Shown piece by piece: positions 1 to 7,491 of a stretch of DNA of 62,667 nt (positions are counted from its first letter, which is position 1; the number at the start of each line of letters is the position of its first letter). This stretch comes from a virus. The stretch lies in the IMG/VR virus record IMGVR_UViG_3300045110_000374, positions 1 to 62,667 of that record; one strand, written 5' to 3'. The position numbers were made by a program, and so were the translations under genes. A model generated the notes under the pieces. That model searched no databases, had not been told where the DNA came from, and saw only the letters and a list, made by a program, of their open reading frames with translations.

Positions 1-127
1 TCTGCCGCCTTTGCTTCGGCCAATGCCGCCGTTTCGGCCGCGCGCTTGGCCGCTGCTGCGGCTGCTTCGGCCGCGGCCTTGCTCTCTTCGCTGCGCTTGC
101 GGTTGGCGGCGCGCTGGGCTTCAAGCG
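1..127. repeat. Left copy of 127-bp terminal direct repeat
   Basis: These bases are identical to 62541-62667. The reading frame of a leftward gene continues without a break from base 1 to base 62540, so the repeat marks a circular join and not a biological long terminal repeat. A length of exactly 127 is what a 127-mer assembly graph leaves on a circular contig (inference). Confidence 0.95.
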
Positions 128-662
128 CTGCTGCGTCTGCGGCTTCACGGGCTTTCCGCGCCTTCTCGGCGGCCTCCCACGCAATGCGCTGTTCTTCGGC
201 CCTGCGCTTGCGCTCCTCTTCGAGCTTGGCGGTTTTGTAGATCGTTAAGGCTTGGTTAATACGCGGCCCCACACCAAGCTCGGTCCGTGTCACCGGATCA
301 AACCGCTCGGTTGGTTTGGCAGGTCCAAGGCCCACGCGATCGAGGATGTTGGTTTTGAACCACGCGTGCACCGTGCCGGCGCGCTGGTCGTAAGCGTCCT
401 TCTCTCTGACTCGCTCGGCTTCCCCGGTTTTAAAATTCGCCCGCACGATGTTCATAAATTCGGTGGCTTCGGCCTCTTCTTCGTCGGTCTGGATCAGATA
501 GAAGCGCTCAGCCTTGGCGACAATCTCGTCAGTTCGCTCAACGATGGCGCCGTAGTTGACCTCAAGCGAGGCCACGATTTCGTCGGTCGAGGGAAGTTCG
601 AACTCCACAGGCGGCTTGTTGTCGCCCCTGGGTGCAAAGTCTTTGTCGAATTCTGCGCTCAT
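1..662 (-). CDS. Coiled-coil Ala/Lys-rich protein of the RecT operon (N-terminal part; gene crosses the circular join)
   Basis: The start is the ATG ending at 662. It overlaps the stop of the upstream exonuclease gene in an ATGA. The frame reads off the window at base 1 and resumes at 62540, stopping at 62243, giving 319 aa in all. Residues about 1-140 are acidic and mixed helical. Residues about 145-235 are a long Ala/Glu/Lys/Arg-rich segment that should form a coiled coil, and a small globular C-terminus follows. It lies two genes upstream of a small protein and RecT, a place where phages often carry a recombinase accessory protein. I do not recognise the family, so a recombination role is inferred from position only. 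Confidence 0.85.
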   Translation of the reverse strand, partial: MSAEFDKDFAPRGDNKPPVEFELPSTDEIVASLEVNYGAIVERTDEIVAKAERFYLIQTDEEEAEATEFMNIVRANFKTGEAERVREKDAYDQRAGTVHAWFKTNILDRVGLGPAKPTERFDPVTRTELGVGPRINQALTIYKTAKLEEERKRRAEEQRIAWEAAEKARKAREAADAAALEAQRAANRKRSEESKAAAEAAAAAAKRAAETAALAEAKAA

Positions 663-1897
663 ATCGGGACCTCGTTCCAATTGGTCGGTTTAGTTCCGTC
701 ACTCGGTCGTCTGCTCATCTGGTCAAAGGACAGTTCCGTAATCGGCTGCATGGCTAGGTACCCCCATTGCTGAAACGGGTCCGCGCGCTGGCCGCCAACT
801 TCGCAGTAAAGGACGTCTTGGCCCGTCACCTGACCCATAATCACCTCGGGCTGGCGCCATATCTTGGCTGGCACAAAAGCGCCGTTCTGCACCAAGCGCC
901 GTTTGTAAAAACCAACCTGCGGGACGCTCGGAATCTTCTGGCCTGGGCGCTTAAGCTCTGCCCGCCACCATGCGAGCGGGTCCGATACAAGCGGCGGAAC
1001 CGTGCGATACAGCCGCGCCTCAGTGCCGCCAAACAGGTTCTCGAATTGGCTCTCAGCCTCAAGCAGGCGCAGCACGTCGAGAATGTGATCCTTGCTGATT
1101 TCGACCGCGTGCAAGTCCTTGAACTCGGGCAAGCCAGGGACGTCTTTTCGTAGCGTGATAAGCGATCGCCAGAGCGGCAAATTCGCCTTGCACGACTTGA
1201 CCGCGTTCCAGGCCCTAAGTGTCACCCCTAAGGGCGCCGGTCCGTCCAGGTTCGCCAATAACCCGTCGAATGTCTTAAACTTGGTCAGCAATTGGAGCGC
1301 GCCCTTCGCCCCGCATCCGGGAACGCCGTGCAGGTTGTCCGCCGCATCGCCCATGAGTGCGAAGAAGCCGGGAAGCTGCTTTGGGGGCACGCCCCATTTC
1401 TTGAGAACGTCGGCTTCCAGAATTCGTACTCTCTTCACAGGGTCGACGATCTCGATAACCCCGTCTTCGACCAACTGGCACAGGTCCTTGTCGACACTGA
1501 CGAGAGTTGTGCGAATGCCCTGGTTCTTCGCGCGCGTGGCAAGAGTGGCGATTGCGTCATCGGCCTCGAAGCCTGGAGCTTCGACCGGCGTCACGCCGAG
1601 CGAGCGCGAGACTTCGTACATAAAGGCGATTTGGTCTGCGAGCCCCGGCTTTGGCACCCGGTTGGCCTTGTAGGCGGGAAAGAGGGAATGGCGGAAGGTC
1701 TTCCCGCCCGGGTCGAAAACGCTGGCGACATAGGTGTATGGATCGGCACTCGCCCGCCCCATGGTGCGCCACAACAGAGCCATGTAACCCAAGACAGCGT
1801 GCGTTTGCATGCCGTCGCTGCGCTGCGTGGGGCGGAAAGCGTGATACGCGCGGTGTGCGAAGCCGGACGCGTCCACCAAAAGGAGGTGCCCCGTCAC
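659..1897 (-). CDS. FEN/Pol I-type 5'-3' exonuclease
   Basis: This 412-aa protein has the metal-binding acidic motifs of 5' flap nucleases: VDASG (8-12), FEADDAIA (110-117), SVDKDL (134-139) and GDAADNLHGVPGCGAKGA (183-200), the last being the helix-3-turn-helix DNA clamp. It should remove RNA primers or flaps during phage replication. The GTG at 1897 is chosen because it follows a GGAGG site at good spacing and forms a GTGA overlap with the HNH stop. A TTG five codons upstream is also open. The C-terminal 110 residues extend beyond the usual nuclease core and have no motif I recognise. There is no polymerase domain, so it is a free-standing exonuclease. Confidence 0.93.
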   Translation of the reverse strand: MTGHLLLVDASGFAHRAYHAFRPTQRSDGMQTHAVLGYMALLWRTMGRASADPYTYVASVFDPGGKTFRHSLFPAYKANRVPKPGLADQIAFMYEVSRSLGVTPVEAPGFEADDAIATLATRAKNQGIRTTLVSVDKDLCQLVEDGVIEIVDPVKRVRILEADVLKKWGVPPKQLPGFFALMGDAADNLHGVPGCGAKGALQLLTKFKTFDGLLANLDGPAPLGVTLRAWNAVKSCKANLPLWRSLITLRKDVPGLPEFKDLHAVEISKDHILDVLRLLEAESQFENLFGGTEARLYRTVPPLVSDPLAWWRAELKRPGQKIPSVPQVGFYKRRLVQNGAFVPAKIWRQPEVIMGQVTGQDVLYCEVGGQRADPFQQWGYLAMQPITELSFDQMSRRPSDGTKPTNWNEVPI

Positions 1898-2349
1898 GGC
1901 AAATGCCTCCAATATTCTCGGCGAACGATTTTGCCTATCGGGTATTGAGTTACGCCGAACATATCGGCCAGCGCCCGCTGGCTAAATCGACCAGTGGCAT
2001 AGAGACGCCGGATTTTGCGAACCTTAGCGTCGGTTAATTTTGATCTTCCGTGTCGTTCCCCGTTACTTCTACGGCCCTTGGCGACCATGTCGTCATAGTT
2101 GTCCTTAAGCGTTCCAAGAAATAGATGTCTAGGATTACAGCACGGCGGGTTGTCGCAATGATGCAGGACGCATAGACCCTCGGGCACGGCACCAAAGTGT
2201 AATTCCCACGAAACCCTGTGGGCGATAAGGTGTCTGCCCAATTGTCCATAACCGTCTTTATCTCGATAGGCCCTCCATTCCCAGCAATCGTCAGGGCCGC
2301 GTTTGTGGACTTTGGGCCAGAAGCGTTCGACCAAAGGAATAGGCGTCAT
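1894..2349 (-). CDS. HNH homing-type endonuclease
   Basis: This 151-aa protein has the usual order of small phage HNH enzymes. An N-terminal FWPKV...CWEW segment is followed by a zinc/HNH core with LHHCDNPPCCNPRHLFLGT, then a C-terminal DNA-binding helix-turn-helix (SQRALADMFGVTQYPIGKIV). The ATG at 2349 is chosen because homologues begin near this point. Its stop overlaps the exonuclease start by four bases, so it heads the operon that contains the exonuclease and the RecT genes. It probably arrived by homing next to a replication gene (inference). Confidence 0.9.
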   Translation of the reverse strand: MTPIPLVERFWPKVHKRGPDDCWEWRAYRDKDGYGQLGRHLIAHRVSWELHFGAVPEGLCVLHHCDNPPCCNPRHLFLGTLKDNYDDMVAKGRRSNGERHGRSKLTDAKVRKIRRLYATGRFSQRALADMFGVTQYPIGKIVRREYWRHLP

Positions 2350-2511
2350 TGCAGGCCTCGCGTCAGAAGGAAGACGGCATAGCGCAAAGGGGGCAGGCTG
2401 AGTGTTACGCCGCACCACAAAAGAATACCCCAGATCGCGATTGCGACGAGTGCACGCATTTTGAAGTTTGTTGGCCCAACCCGATTCCTGTCCAAGAATA
2501 TACTCTGTCTC

Positions 2512-2540
2512 TTGAAACGAAACAAGCGGGTCGTTACAAA
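2512..2540 (+). promoter_or_regulatory. Candidate sigma70-type promoter for the rightward HTH operon
   Basis: TTGAAA at 2512-2517 and TACAAA at 2535-2540 are separated by 17 bases and lie 36 bases before the HTH gene start. The 2350-2575 gap separates leftward and rightward operons and holds no convincing gene. Confidence 0.45.
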
Positions 2541-2575
2541 CTATCCCCGTAGTGTTTCCGATAAAAGGACGGGTG

Positions 2576-2980
2576 ATGCAACTCGACCGCTGGAGAAAAT
2601 TAAACCTACTCAGCTTTCGAGAGGCGGCAGAACTGTTCGGCTGTTCGGCCGGCTATCTGTCGAATGTCGAAAAGGGCGGTCTATGGCCTAGCCCGCAAGT
2701 CCTGATTCGGATCGCTACCCTGACTGAGGCTGTCGGCCCTAATCAGGTCACCGCCTATGACATCCTGACCGAATGGATCAATGCGCACGAAAATGTCGTC
2801 GAGCGCATCACGCGCAAGGCACTCGCTATCGCCGCCAAACACAAGGAGTCCACGAATGGCAAAGCCAAAGAAAAAAGCGTTCAAAAAAGCACCGCGAATC
2901 GCAAAGCTGTCAACCGCCGGCACACGCCAGCCGCGCGCTCGAAAGGCAAAGGGCGACGAAATCGCCGGTCCAGGGCATAA
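2576..2980 (+). CDS. HTH transcriptional regulator (Cro/C1-like)
   Basis: This 134-aa protein begins with an XRE-type helix-turn-helix: LSFREAAELFGCSAGYLSNV at about residues 10-29, then helices rich in Leu and Ile to about residue 75. The rest is a very basic tail. The ATG at 2576 follows AAAAGGACGGG. The last 125 bases are also read in another frame by the next gene, so the basic tail may be partly a by-product of the overlap. It stands at the divergent control region 2350-2575, where it could set the balance between leftward and rightward early transcription (inference). It is much shorter than CI repressors and lacks a protease domain. Confidence 0.75.
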   Translation: MQLDRWRKLNLLSFREAAELFGCSAGYLSNVEKGGLWPSPQVLIRIATLTEAVGPNQVTAYDILTEWINAHENVVERITRKALAIAAKHKESTNGKAKEKSVQKSTANRKAVNRRHTPAARSKGKGRRNRRSRA

Positions 2981-3377
2981 CCTCACCTCCATCAAGAAGG
3001 TCATCGGGCCGTATTTCAAACGCTACAACAATCTCCTGAACGAAAAGGAGGAGAAGGTTGCGGAGTTCACGGAAGACGCCAACGCGCTTATTGAAGATGC
3101 GGCCAATGACCTTGGAGCGCCGCGCTCTATTGTTCGGATGGCGCTTGCCGATCGGCGTCGTGAGATGAAGCGCGCCATGAAAGAGCGCAAGATGGACCCG
3201 GCGAACGTGGAAGCGCTCCATACCTTCCAGGCAGCTCTCGGCGGCACACCGCTTGGCGATTGGGCCGTCGAAACTGGCAACGAGGAAGAAGTCAGCCAGG
3301 AAGAGATTGACAATCAACCTGCCGACGGTAACCCCGACGATGACAATCACCCGGACCTTAGCCCGATGGCGGCATGA
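2856..3377 (+). CDS. GapR-like (DUF2312-like) nucleoid protein
   Basis: This 173-aa protein has a Lys-rich N-terminus, a GPGHN motif at about residues 39-43, then a helical region with NLLNEKEEKVAEFTEDANAL and a conserved-looking segment RKMDPANVEALHTFQAALG. The arrangement resembles GapR, an alphaproteobacterial protein that binds overtwisted DNA. The C-terminus is acidic. The start follows AAGGAG and overlaps the HTH gene by 125 bases. Its own stop overlaps the RuvC-like gene in an ATGA. A role in shaping phage or host DNA topology is inferred from the family. Confidence 0.6.
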   Translation: MAKPKKKAFKKAPRIAKLSTAGTRQPRARKAKGDEIAGPGHNLTSIKKVIGPYFKRYNNLLNEKEEKVAEFTEDANALIEDAANDLGAPRSIVRMALADRRREMKRAMKERKMDPANVEALHTFQAALGGTPLGDWAVETGNEEEVSQEEIDNQPADGNPDDDNHPDLSPMAA

Positions 3378-3883
3378 TCGTTGCAGCGTTCGATTTAGGA
3401 TTTTCGTGCGGATATGGCGTGCTCGCTCGGCGAATAGCTCGATCGGGCACGCTTCGTCTTAAGGGTGGTTCTCCCCATAACATGGGCCTAGCGTGCCGAT
3501 CCCTGCATGAGGTGGTGAAGCGCATCTGCAAGGAGCATCACCCTGACGTTCTGACATGTGCCGATCCTCATATCGCGAGGAAAGCGACCGTCATTGCGCT
3601 CTGTTCCATCTTCGGTCTGTACGTGAAGTTTCAGGAATGCGCGCTCGACCTTGGAATTCCATTCCACCCTTGTAACGAGTCCGACGCCCGCCATGCTTTC
3701 CTTGGTAGGGTTCCTCGTAAGAGCGAGGACATTAAGCAAGCCGTCATGCACGGATGCCGCCTGCGCAATTGGCCCGCTACCGATAACCATGCTGGCGATG
3801 CGCTGTGCGTGGCCGACTTTGTTCTCGCGAAGCTCGATAAGGGTGCTGGCTGGAATCGGACCCCGTTAGGGGCGAACACGTAG
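3374..3883 (+). CDS. RuvC-like Holliday junction resolvase
   Basis: This 169-aa protein has an RNase H-type fold signature. DLGFSCGYGV at residues 7-16 carries the first catalytic Asp, and a C-terminal DNHAGDALCVADFV carries the paired Asp residues. Small phage RuvC relatives resolve branched DNA before packaging. It is translationally coupled to the GapR-like gene by an ATGA overlap, which suggests a replication or recombination module. Confidence 0.8.
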   Translation: MIVAAFDLGFSCGYGVLARRIARSGTLRLKGGSPHNMGLACRSLHEVVKRICKEHHPDVLTCADPHIARKATVIALCSIFGLYVKFQECALDLGIPFHPCNESDARHAFLGRVPRKSEDIKQAVMHGCRLRNWPATDNHAGDALCVADFVLAKLDKGAGWNRTPLGANT

Positions 3884-3919
3884 CGGCGGTATCCGTTTGG
3901 GCGATAGTGCGTTATACAA

Positions 3920-3944
3920 CGGCGTCCTTCAGGAAGGAACGCCG
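3920..3944 (+). promoter_or_regulatory. Hairpin covering the DUF3309 ribosome binding site
   Basis: CGGCGTCCTTC pairs with GAAGGAACGCCG around a short AG turn, with one bulged A. The SD-like AGGAAGGA lies inside the fold, five bases before the start at 3949. This could restrict translation of the small membrane protein. Confidence 0.45.
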
Positions 3945-3948
3945 CCAA

Positions 3949-4104
3949 ATGCTTGGGACGATACTGGTTATCGTGCTGATTCTTCTGCTGATTGGCGCGC
4001 TTCCGGTCTGGCCGTACGCCCAAAATCTGGGGGCGTTCCCGGCAGGAGGAATCGGCCTAGTCCTTGTCATCATTCTCATTCTGATTTTGGTCGGCCGCAT
4101 TTAG
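3949..4104 (+). CDS. DUF3309 small membrane protein
   Basis: This 51-aa protein begins MLGTILVIVLILLLIGALPV and ends with a second hydrophobic stretch (GLVLVIILILILVGRI). This is the two-helix pattern of DUF3309 proteins, common in proteobacteria and their phages. The ATG at 3949 lies behind AGGAAGG; an upstream ATG at 3907 has no such site. The family function is not known to me. Confidence 0.85.
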   Translation: MLGTILVIVLILLLIGALPVWPYAQNLGAFPAGGIGLVLVIILILILVGRI

Positions 4105-4114
4105 GGAGGTTCGA

Positions 4115-4288
4115 ATGTCTATCGGTCTTGCTTTCTACGTGCTCATGCTCATTTGGCTGGTTTGGGGATTTTGGGGAACGTGGGCAACACCAAACCCGCC
4201 GTGGCCCCTTCTCGGCGGCAACTTGCTCCTGTTCATTCTGCTATTACTTTTGGGATGGCACGATTTTGGTCCGCCGATTCACGGCTAA
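4115..4288 (+). CDS. Small two-helix membrane protein
   Basis: This 57-aa protein starts after GGGAGG, ten bases behind the DUF3309 gene. It has a Trp-rich first membrane segment (residues 2-22), a Pro-rich turn (TPNPPWP) and a Leu-rich second segment (32-46). It forms a pair with the DUF3309 gene. I do not recognise its family. Confidence 0.65.
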   Translation: MSIGLAFYVLMLIWLVWGFWGTWATPNPPWPLLGGNLLLFILLLLLGWHDFGPPIHG

Positions 4289-4304
4289 AGTTGGTGGCAA
4301 TTCG

Positions 4305-4457
4305 TCAATCGTGTTCTGGTGTTCTGGCAGGCGTGAACGCCGCGACCACTTCCTTGACGATAGCGTTGGCAAGATCGGCGTCCATTTCCTTGTGTGCGTT
4401 CTCGGGGTGGCACCAACCGCGGGCGACGGCTTCACGTATTTGGGTTTCCATGTTCAT
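4305..4457 (-). CDS. Small conserved phage protein
   Basis: This 50-aa protein starts MNMETQIREAVARGWCHPEN and has a strong GAGGAG site. The REAVARGWCHPENAHKEMD segment is a pattern I associate with many small phage and prophage proteins of unknown role. It is the last gene of a leftward run that begins at the serine recombinase. Confidence 0.7.
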   Translation of the reverse strand: MNMETQIREAVARGWCHPENAHKEMDADLANAIVKEVVAAFTPARTPEHD

Positions 4458-4468
4458 GGTCGGGCTCC

Positions 4469-4693
4469 TCAAGAGTTGGCCAGGGCTTTGAAAGCCCGGC
4501 GCACGTCACCCAACTGGCAACGGATGGTGACGGGGCTATCGTTTGGCACCGCCGTCTCAGCCTCACCGTTTTCAGGCATGCCTGCGAACGGCCGCAACGC
4601 ATCACGAAGCCGCTCAATCTCGGCGTTCTGCTGATTGGCGAGGATTTTCATCTGCACCAATGTTCTGTCCTTATATGTTTCGAACGCGGTCAT
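4469..4693 (-). CDS. Hypothetical helical protein
   Basis: This 74-aa protein contains a predicted coiled coil, NQQNAEIERLRDALRPFAGM, at about residues 20-39. Its start overlaps the stop of the upstream gene by four bases (ATGA). No function is recognised. Confidence 0.7.
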   Translation of the reverse strand: MTAFETYKDRTLVQMKILANQQNAEIERLRDALRPFAGMPENGEAETAVPNDSPVTIRCQLGDVRRAFKALANS

Positions 4694-4872
4694 TGCGGGT
4701 TGTTCTTTTTGACAGTCCGCTTGGCGGCTTCGATGATTGCTGAGATGGCCTCACGGCTATCGCCGCTGATCGGCTTCTCGCTATGAACTGTAACGCCGTC
4801 AACGGCGGTCGCATACAGCGGCCCATCTGCCGTCATGATCTTCATCCCTGGTTTGAGAACGACCTTGCCCAT
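4690..4872 (-). CDS. Hypothetical protein
   Basis: This 60-aa protein has a beta-rich first half (KPGMKIMTADGPLYATAVDG) and a basic helical C-terminus (AISAIIEAAKRTVKKNN). It is coupled to the following gene by an ATGA overlap. No family is recognised. Confidence 0.7.
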   Translation of the reverse strand: MGKVVLKPGMKIMTADGPLYATAVDGVTVHSEKPISGDSREAISAIIEAAKRTVKKNNPQ

Positions 4873-4881
4873 GGCTCTCCC

Positions 4882-5034
4882 TCAGAACAGTAAGTCGAAA
4901 AGGTACTTCGTGGTTTTGTCAAACGAGATGGCCGTCATTACGCCCATCGTCGCGCCGCACCCACCGACAAATCCAATGATGAAAATGCCCGCAAGGTTCA
5001 TCCAGTATTCCGTTGGTGCCAGCCATTTACTCAT
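4882..5034 (-). CDS. Small membrane protein
   Basis: This 50-aa protein has an excellent GGAGGAAAT site before the ATG at 5034. One hydrophobic segment with several glycines (NLAGIFIIGFVGGCGATMGVM, about residues 13-33) should span the membrane. No family is recognised. Confidence 0.65.
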   Translation of the reverse strand: MSKWLAPTEYWMNLAGIFIIGFVGGCGATMGVMTAISFDKTTKYLFDLLF

Positions 5035-5048
5035 TCGGATTTCCTCCC

Positions 5049-5222
5049 CTATTGTAGACCGGCAGCAGTGTCTTCCGCCACTGCTTGGGCCGGGCTGTAA
5101 CCGTCATCATAGAACTCGCGCCAAGCATCCTTGGCCTCGTTCACGTTCTGGAACGCGTGCGCGTCGCCGTAGTCAGACGATAGGACCGCGACCAATCTTC
5201 CAAGCCATTCTTCGAAGGTCAT
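5049..5222 (-). CDS. Hypothetical acidic protein
   Basis: This 57-aa protein starts MTFEEWLGRLVAVLSSDYGD. It is mostly helical and acidic. The ATG overlaps the stop of the preceding Cys-rich gene (ATGA). No family is recognised. Confidence 0.65.
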   Translation of the reverse strand: MTFEEWLGRLVAVLSSDYGDAHAFQNVNEAKDAWREFYDDGYSPAQAVAEDTAAGLQ

Positions 5223-5407
5223 GGGCTCGACTTTAAGGTTAGGTGCTGTTGCAACTGTGGCAACGCTGACCAGAACGGCTCGCGTTCGATACAGTGGAGA
5301 TGAGCCAGCCCGAGGTGCTCGAAGCGGTCACCGAGCATGATCTCGATTGCCTCTTGATCCTTGCGGATTCGCTTGCAGCAAAACTCGCATGTGCTCTTTA
5401 GCGTCAT
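5219..5407 (-). CDS. Small zinc-finger-like protein
   Basis: This 62-aa protein has CEFC near the N-terminus and HLHC near the middle, a C-x2-C and H-x2-C pattern that could bind one zinc. The ATG at 5407 sits behind GAGGAG, nine bases after the recombinase stop. A GTG at 5419 is open but overlaps the recombinase. No family is recognised. Confidence 0.65.
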   Translation of the reverse strand: MTLKSTCEFCCKRIRKDQEAIEIMLGDRFEHLGLAHLHCIEREPFWSALPQLQQHLTLKSSP

Positions 5408-5415
5408 TTCGCTCC

Positions 5416-6075
5416 TCACTTGCCTTTACGTTTTTTGCCAGGGCGCCACTTCGCGATAGCCTTCCGCCCGCCCTCAAATCTCCCGAAGATCGAAGAGAGC
5501 GCGATGTCCTCGCTATCAGCGATTGCCTGTAGCGTCATTTTCTTGTCGCCTGTGAGCGCTGCCTTCTTCTGAATTCGCAGCATCATGGCGTCGTCAATGA
5601 TCGGGGTCGCTCCAAGCCTCTGGCCGCGCGCCTTAGCCGCTGCCAGCCCTTTCGTGGTCCGGTACTGCGTGAGCTGCGCTTCAAGCTGAGCGACCGCCGC
5701 GAGCACAACAAGGATGAACTCGCCCATCGCTGACGAGAAATCAAAGTTCTCGGTGAGGCTTTTGAACTCAGCGCCCGCCCCGCGGATCGCCCGAAGGCGA
5801 AGGTAGAACTCTTCGACATTGCGGGCCAGCCGGTCCAGCCGCCAAACGAGCAGGGTATCGCCGGGGCGTAACTCTTTGATGGCGAGATCGAGCTTCGGGC
5901 GCCGCGCTTTCTTGCTGGCGGACGCAACCTCGTCATAGACGTTAATGCAGCCAGCCTCCTTGAGCGCGACCTTCTGCATGTCGAGGTTTTGTTCTTTGGT
6001 CGAGACGCGGGCATAGCCGATCAGATCGCCTTTGGGCTTGGAGAAGGCGTCAACAGGTTTTTTAGCGCGTGCCAT
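5416..6075 (-). CDS. Small serine recombinase (resolvase/invertase family)
   Basis: This 219-aa protein has the resolvase catalytic segment IGYARVSTKEQN, with the nucleophilic Ser at about residue 26. It also has the Arg-rich motif LLVWRLDRLARN, the long E helix region, and a C-terminal helix-turn-helix (TLQAIADSEDIALSSIFGRF). The length fits resolvases and invertases and not the large phage integrases. No obvious pair of invertible segments was seen, so it may resolve multimers, act at a host site, or be a passenger. It is the promoter-proximal gene of a leftward run down to 4305. Confidence 0.92.
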   Translation of the reverse strand: MARAKKPVDAFSKPKGDLIGYARVSTKEQNLDMQKVALKEAGCINVYDEVASASKKARRPKLDLAIKELRPGDTLLVWRLDRLARNVEEFYLRLRAIRGAGAEFKSLTENFDFSSAMGEFILVVLAAVAQLEAQLTQYRTTKGLAAAKARGQRLGATPIIDDAMMLRIQKKAALTGDKKMTLQAIADSEDIALSSIFGRFEGGRKAIAKWRPGKKRKGK

Positions 6076-6109
6076 TACCAGGGTGATAACTCAAATTCGC
6101 GTAGGCGTC

Positions 6110-6149
6110 TATACAAAATCTACACGGGAACGGAAATTAAGCTTGTATA
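6110..6149. promoter_or_regulatory. AT-rich inverted repeat upstream of the serine recombinase
   Basis: TATACAA (6110-6116) is inverted as TTGTATA (6143-6149), with 26 bases between. It lies in the 6076-6224 gap, which also carries the divergent starts. It could be an operator or a recombinase crossover site; seven-base arms are short, so this is tentative. Confidence 0.3.
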
Positions 6150-6224
6150 TTTTAGAGTCGCACGGTACATAGGCTTGCTGAATGGTTTTTGAAAACCAAC
6201 GAACGCAGCAAATGGAGGTGTCAA

Positions 6225-6347
6225 ATGGCGCGGGATGCAAGAGGCGGAGAGCCCTTCAAAGCCGCGGAGCACACACCGGAAGTGATCACCTATTCTGGGT
6301 GGAGCGTGCCGCTAGTGGCTGTGACCAGCGCGCTCCATCGCCTTTAA
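6225..6347 (+). CDS. Small hypothetical protein
   Basis: This 40-aa protein starts MARDARGGEPFKAAEHTPEV and is preceded by a strong GGAGGTG site at ideal spacing. That site is the main reason to call it. The second half is hydrophobic (GWSVPLVAVTSALHRL). No family is recognised. Confidence 0.5.
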   Translation: MARDARGGEPFKAAEHTPEVITYSGWSVPLVAVTSALHRL

Positions 6348-6366
6348 TCGAAAGACGCCCGCCAGA

Positions 6367-6564
6367 ATGAGCCGCGCCGAGACCATCGCGAAGGAACTGA
6401 CGAAGGCGGAGCGACGGTTCATTCTCAACGGGCCAGGCGCTCCGGTTCCTGACATAATTTGGTCGGGGAGGCATTTTGATTTGATCGAATTTGTCGATGC
6501 GTGCATGTGGCGACGAAGTGCCTTATATCACGAGGTCGCCAAGCTAATCTCAAAGATTACGTGA
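6367..6564 (+). CDS. Hypothetical protein
   Basis: This 65-aa protein starts MSRAETIAKELTKAERRFIL. The ELTKAERRFIL segment looks like a small helical DNA-binding or Swa2-like phage protein, but I cannot name the family. It lies between two other small rightward genes. Confidence 0.6.
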   Translation: MSRAETIAKELTKAERRFILNGPGAPVPDIIWSGRHFDLIEFVDACMWRRSALYHEVAKLISKIT

Positions 6565-6576
6565 AAGGCCGATCCC

Positions 6577-6945
6577 ATGGATGTGCGCTTAGACGACGAT
6601 GCCATGAAGGGCATTATCATGAAGGCGGTTCTGGATTCTTTGACACCGGAACGCCGCGAGACGTTGATTGGCGAGGCTGTTAAACAGCTCTTGGAGAAGG
6701 GACGAGACACCCGCACATATGCCGACAACCGCTCGAACCTTCAGAAGGCTTTTGACGAAGCTGTGTATACGGTGACGGCACAGGTGGCTCGCGAGGAGCT
6801 TTCGAAGGAAGAAACGCTTAAGACGAAGGTGCGCACACTCATGCTTGACGCATGGGAAAAACTCACGACCGGCGACGCTTACGAGAAGCTTGTGCAGGCT
6901 GTTGCCGATGGCATGCGCAAGGCCATTGGTGGCGATCGCTACTGA
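6577..6945 (+). CDS. Hypothetical helical protein
   Basis: This 122-aa protein is predicted helical throughout, with a charged middle (LSKEETLKTKVRTLMLDAWE). It ends three bases before the convergent stop of the leftward membrane-protein gene. No family is recognised. Confidence 0.7.
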   Translation: MDVRLDDDAMKGIIMKAVLDSLTPERRETLIGEAVKQLLEKGRDTRTYADNRSNLQKAFDEAVYTVTAQVAREELSKEETLKTKVRTLMLDAWEKLTTGDAYEKLVQAVADGMRKAIGGDRY

Positions 6946-6947
6946 TC

Positions 6948-7472
6948 TCACTTCTCATTCTTCAAGTTCGCGACCATCTTGTCGTTCTGAATCTTCTCGA
7001 TCTCTTTGGACTGCTTCAGCCGATCGTTCAGAGCCGCCTCAAGCTCAACGATCTTGCCCTTGGCCGCCCCTACTGCCTCCAGCGCTTCAGCCGTTGGCGA
7101 TGAACCGGCCGTCTTCTTCAACTCCACGACCTCCAACATCAGCGCCAACGCAATGCGCCTGGAATCCAGTTCCGCCTGCATCGCCGCCGTCATATTCGAG
7201 TTCACCAACGTATGGATAACGTCGAGTTTGGTGTTCGTGGCCTTGGACGCTTCATCAGCCGCTTTAGCAACCTGCGCATTCGACGCGAGCAACAACTCGG
7301 CGGCCTCTGCAACCTTCCGCGCTGCGAGTTCTGCCTTGGCTGCGACAGCATCCTGCCGCGCGTAATCCTCAGTCTTTTCCTGCGCCCGATTCCTGTTCGT
7401 CAGCCATGCCATCAGCAACGGCGACATCATGGCCGGAATAGCAACGATCAGGGCGAGATAGACGTTTTCCAC
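6948..7472 (-). CDS. Membrane-anchored coiled-coil protein
   Basis: This 174-aa protein has an N-terminal membrane segment (residues 4-24, LIVAIPAMMSPLLMAWL). Long Ala-rich helices follow, with HTLVNSNMTAAMQAELDSRR, a segment I associate with phage membrane proteins beside lysis genes. The arrangement, one membrane anchor and a long periplasmic or cytoplasmic coil, resembles an inner-membrane spanin, but this is inference. It is last in a leftward set with a lipoprotein gene. Confidence 0.7.
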   Translation of the reverse strand: MENVYLALIVAIPAMMSPLLMAWLTNRNRAQEKTEDYARQDAVAAKAELAARKVAEAAELLLASNAQVAKAADEASKATNTKLDVIHTLVNSNMTAAMQAELDSRRIALALMLEVVELKKTAGSSPTAEALEAVGAAKGKIVELEAALNDRLKQSKEIEKIQNDKMVANLKNEK

Positions 7473-7491
7473 GACGCGCTAATCCAGGAGG

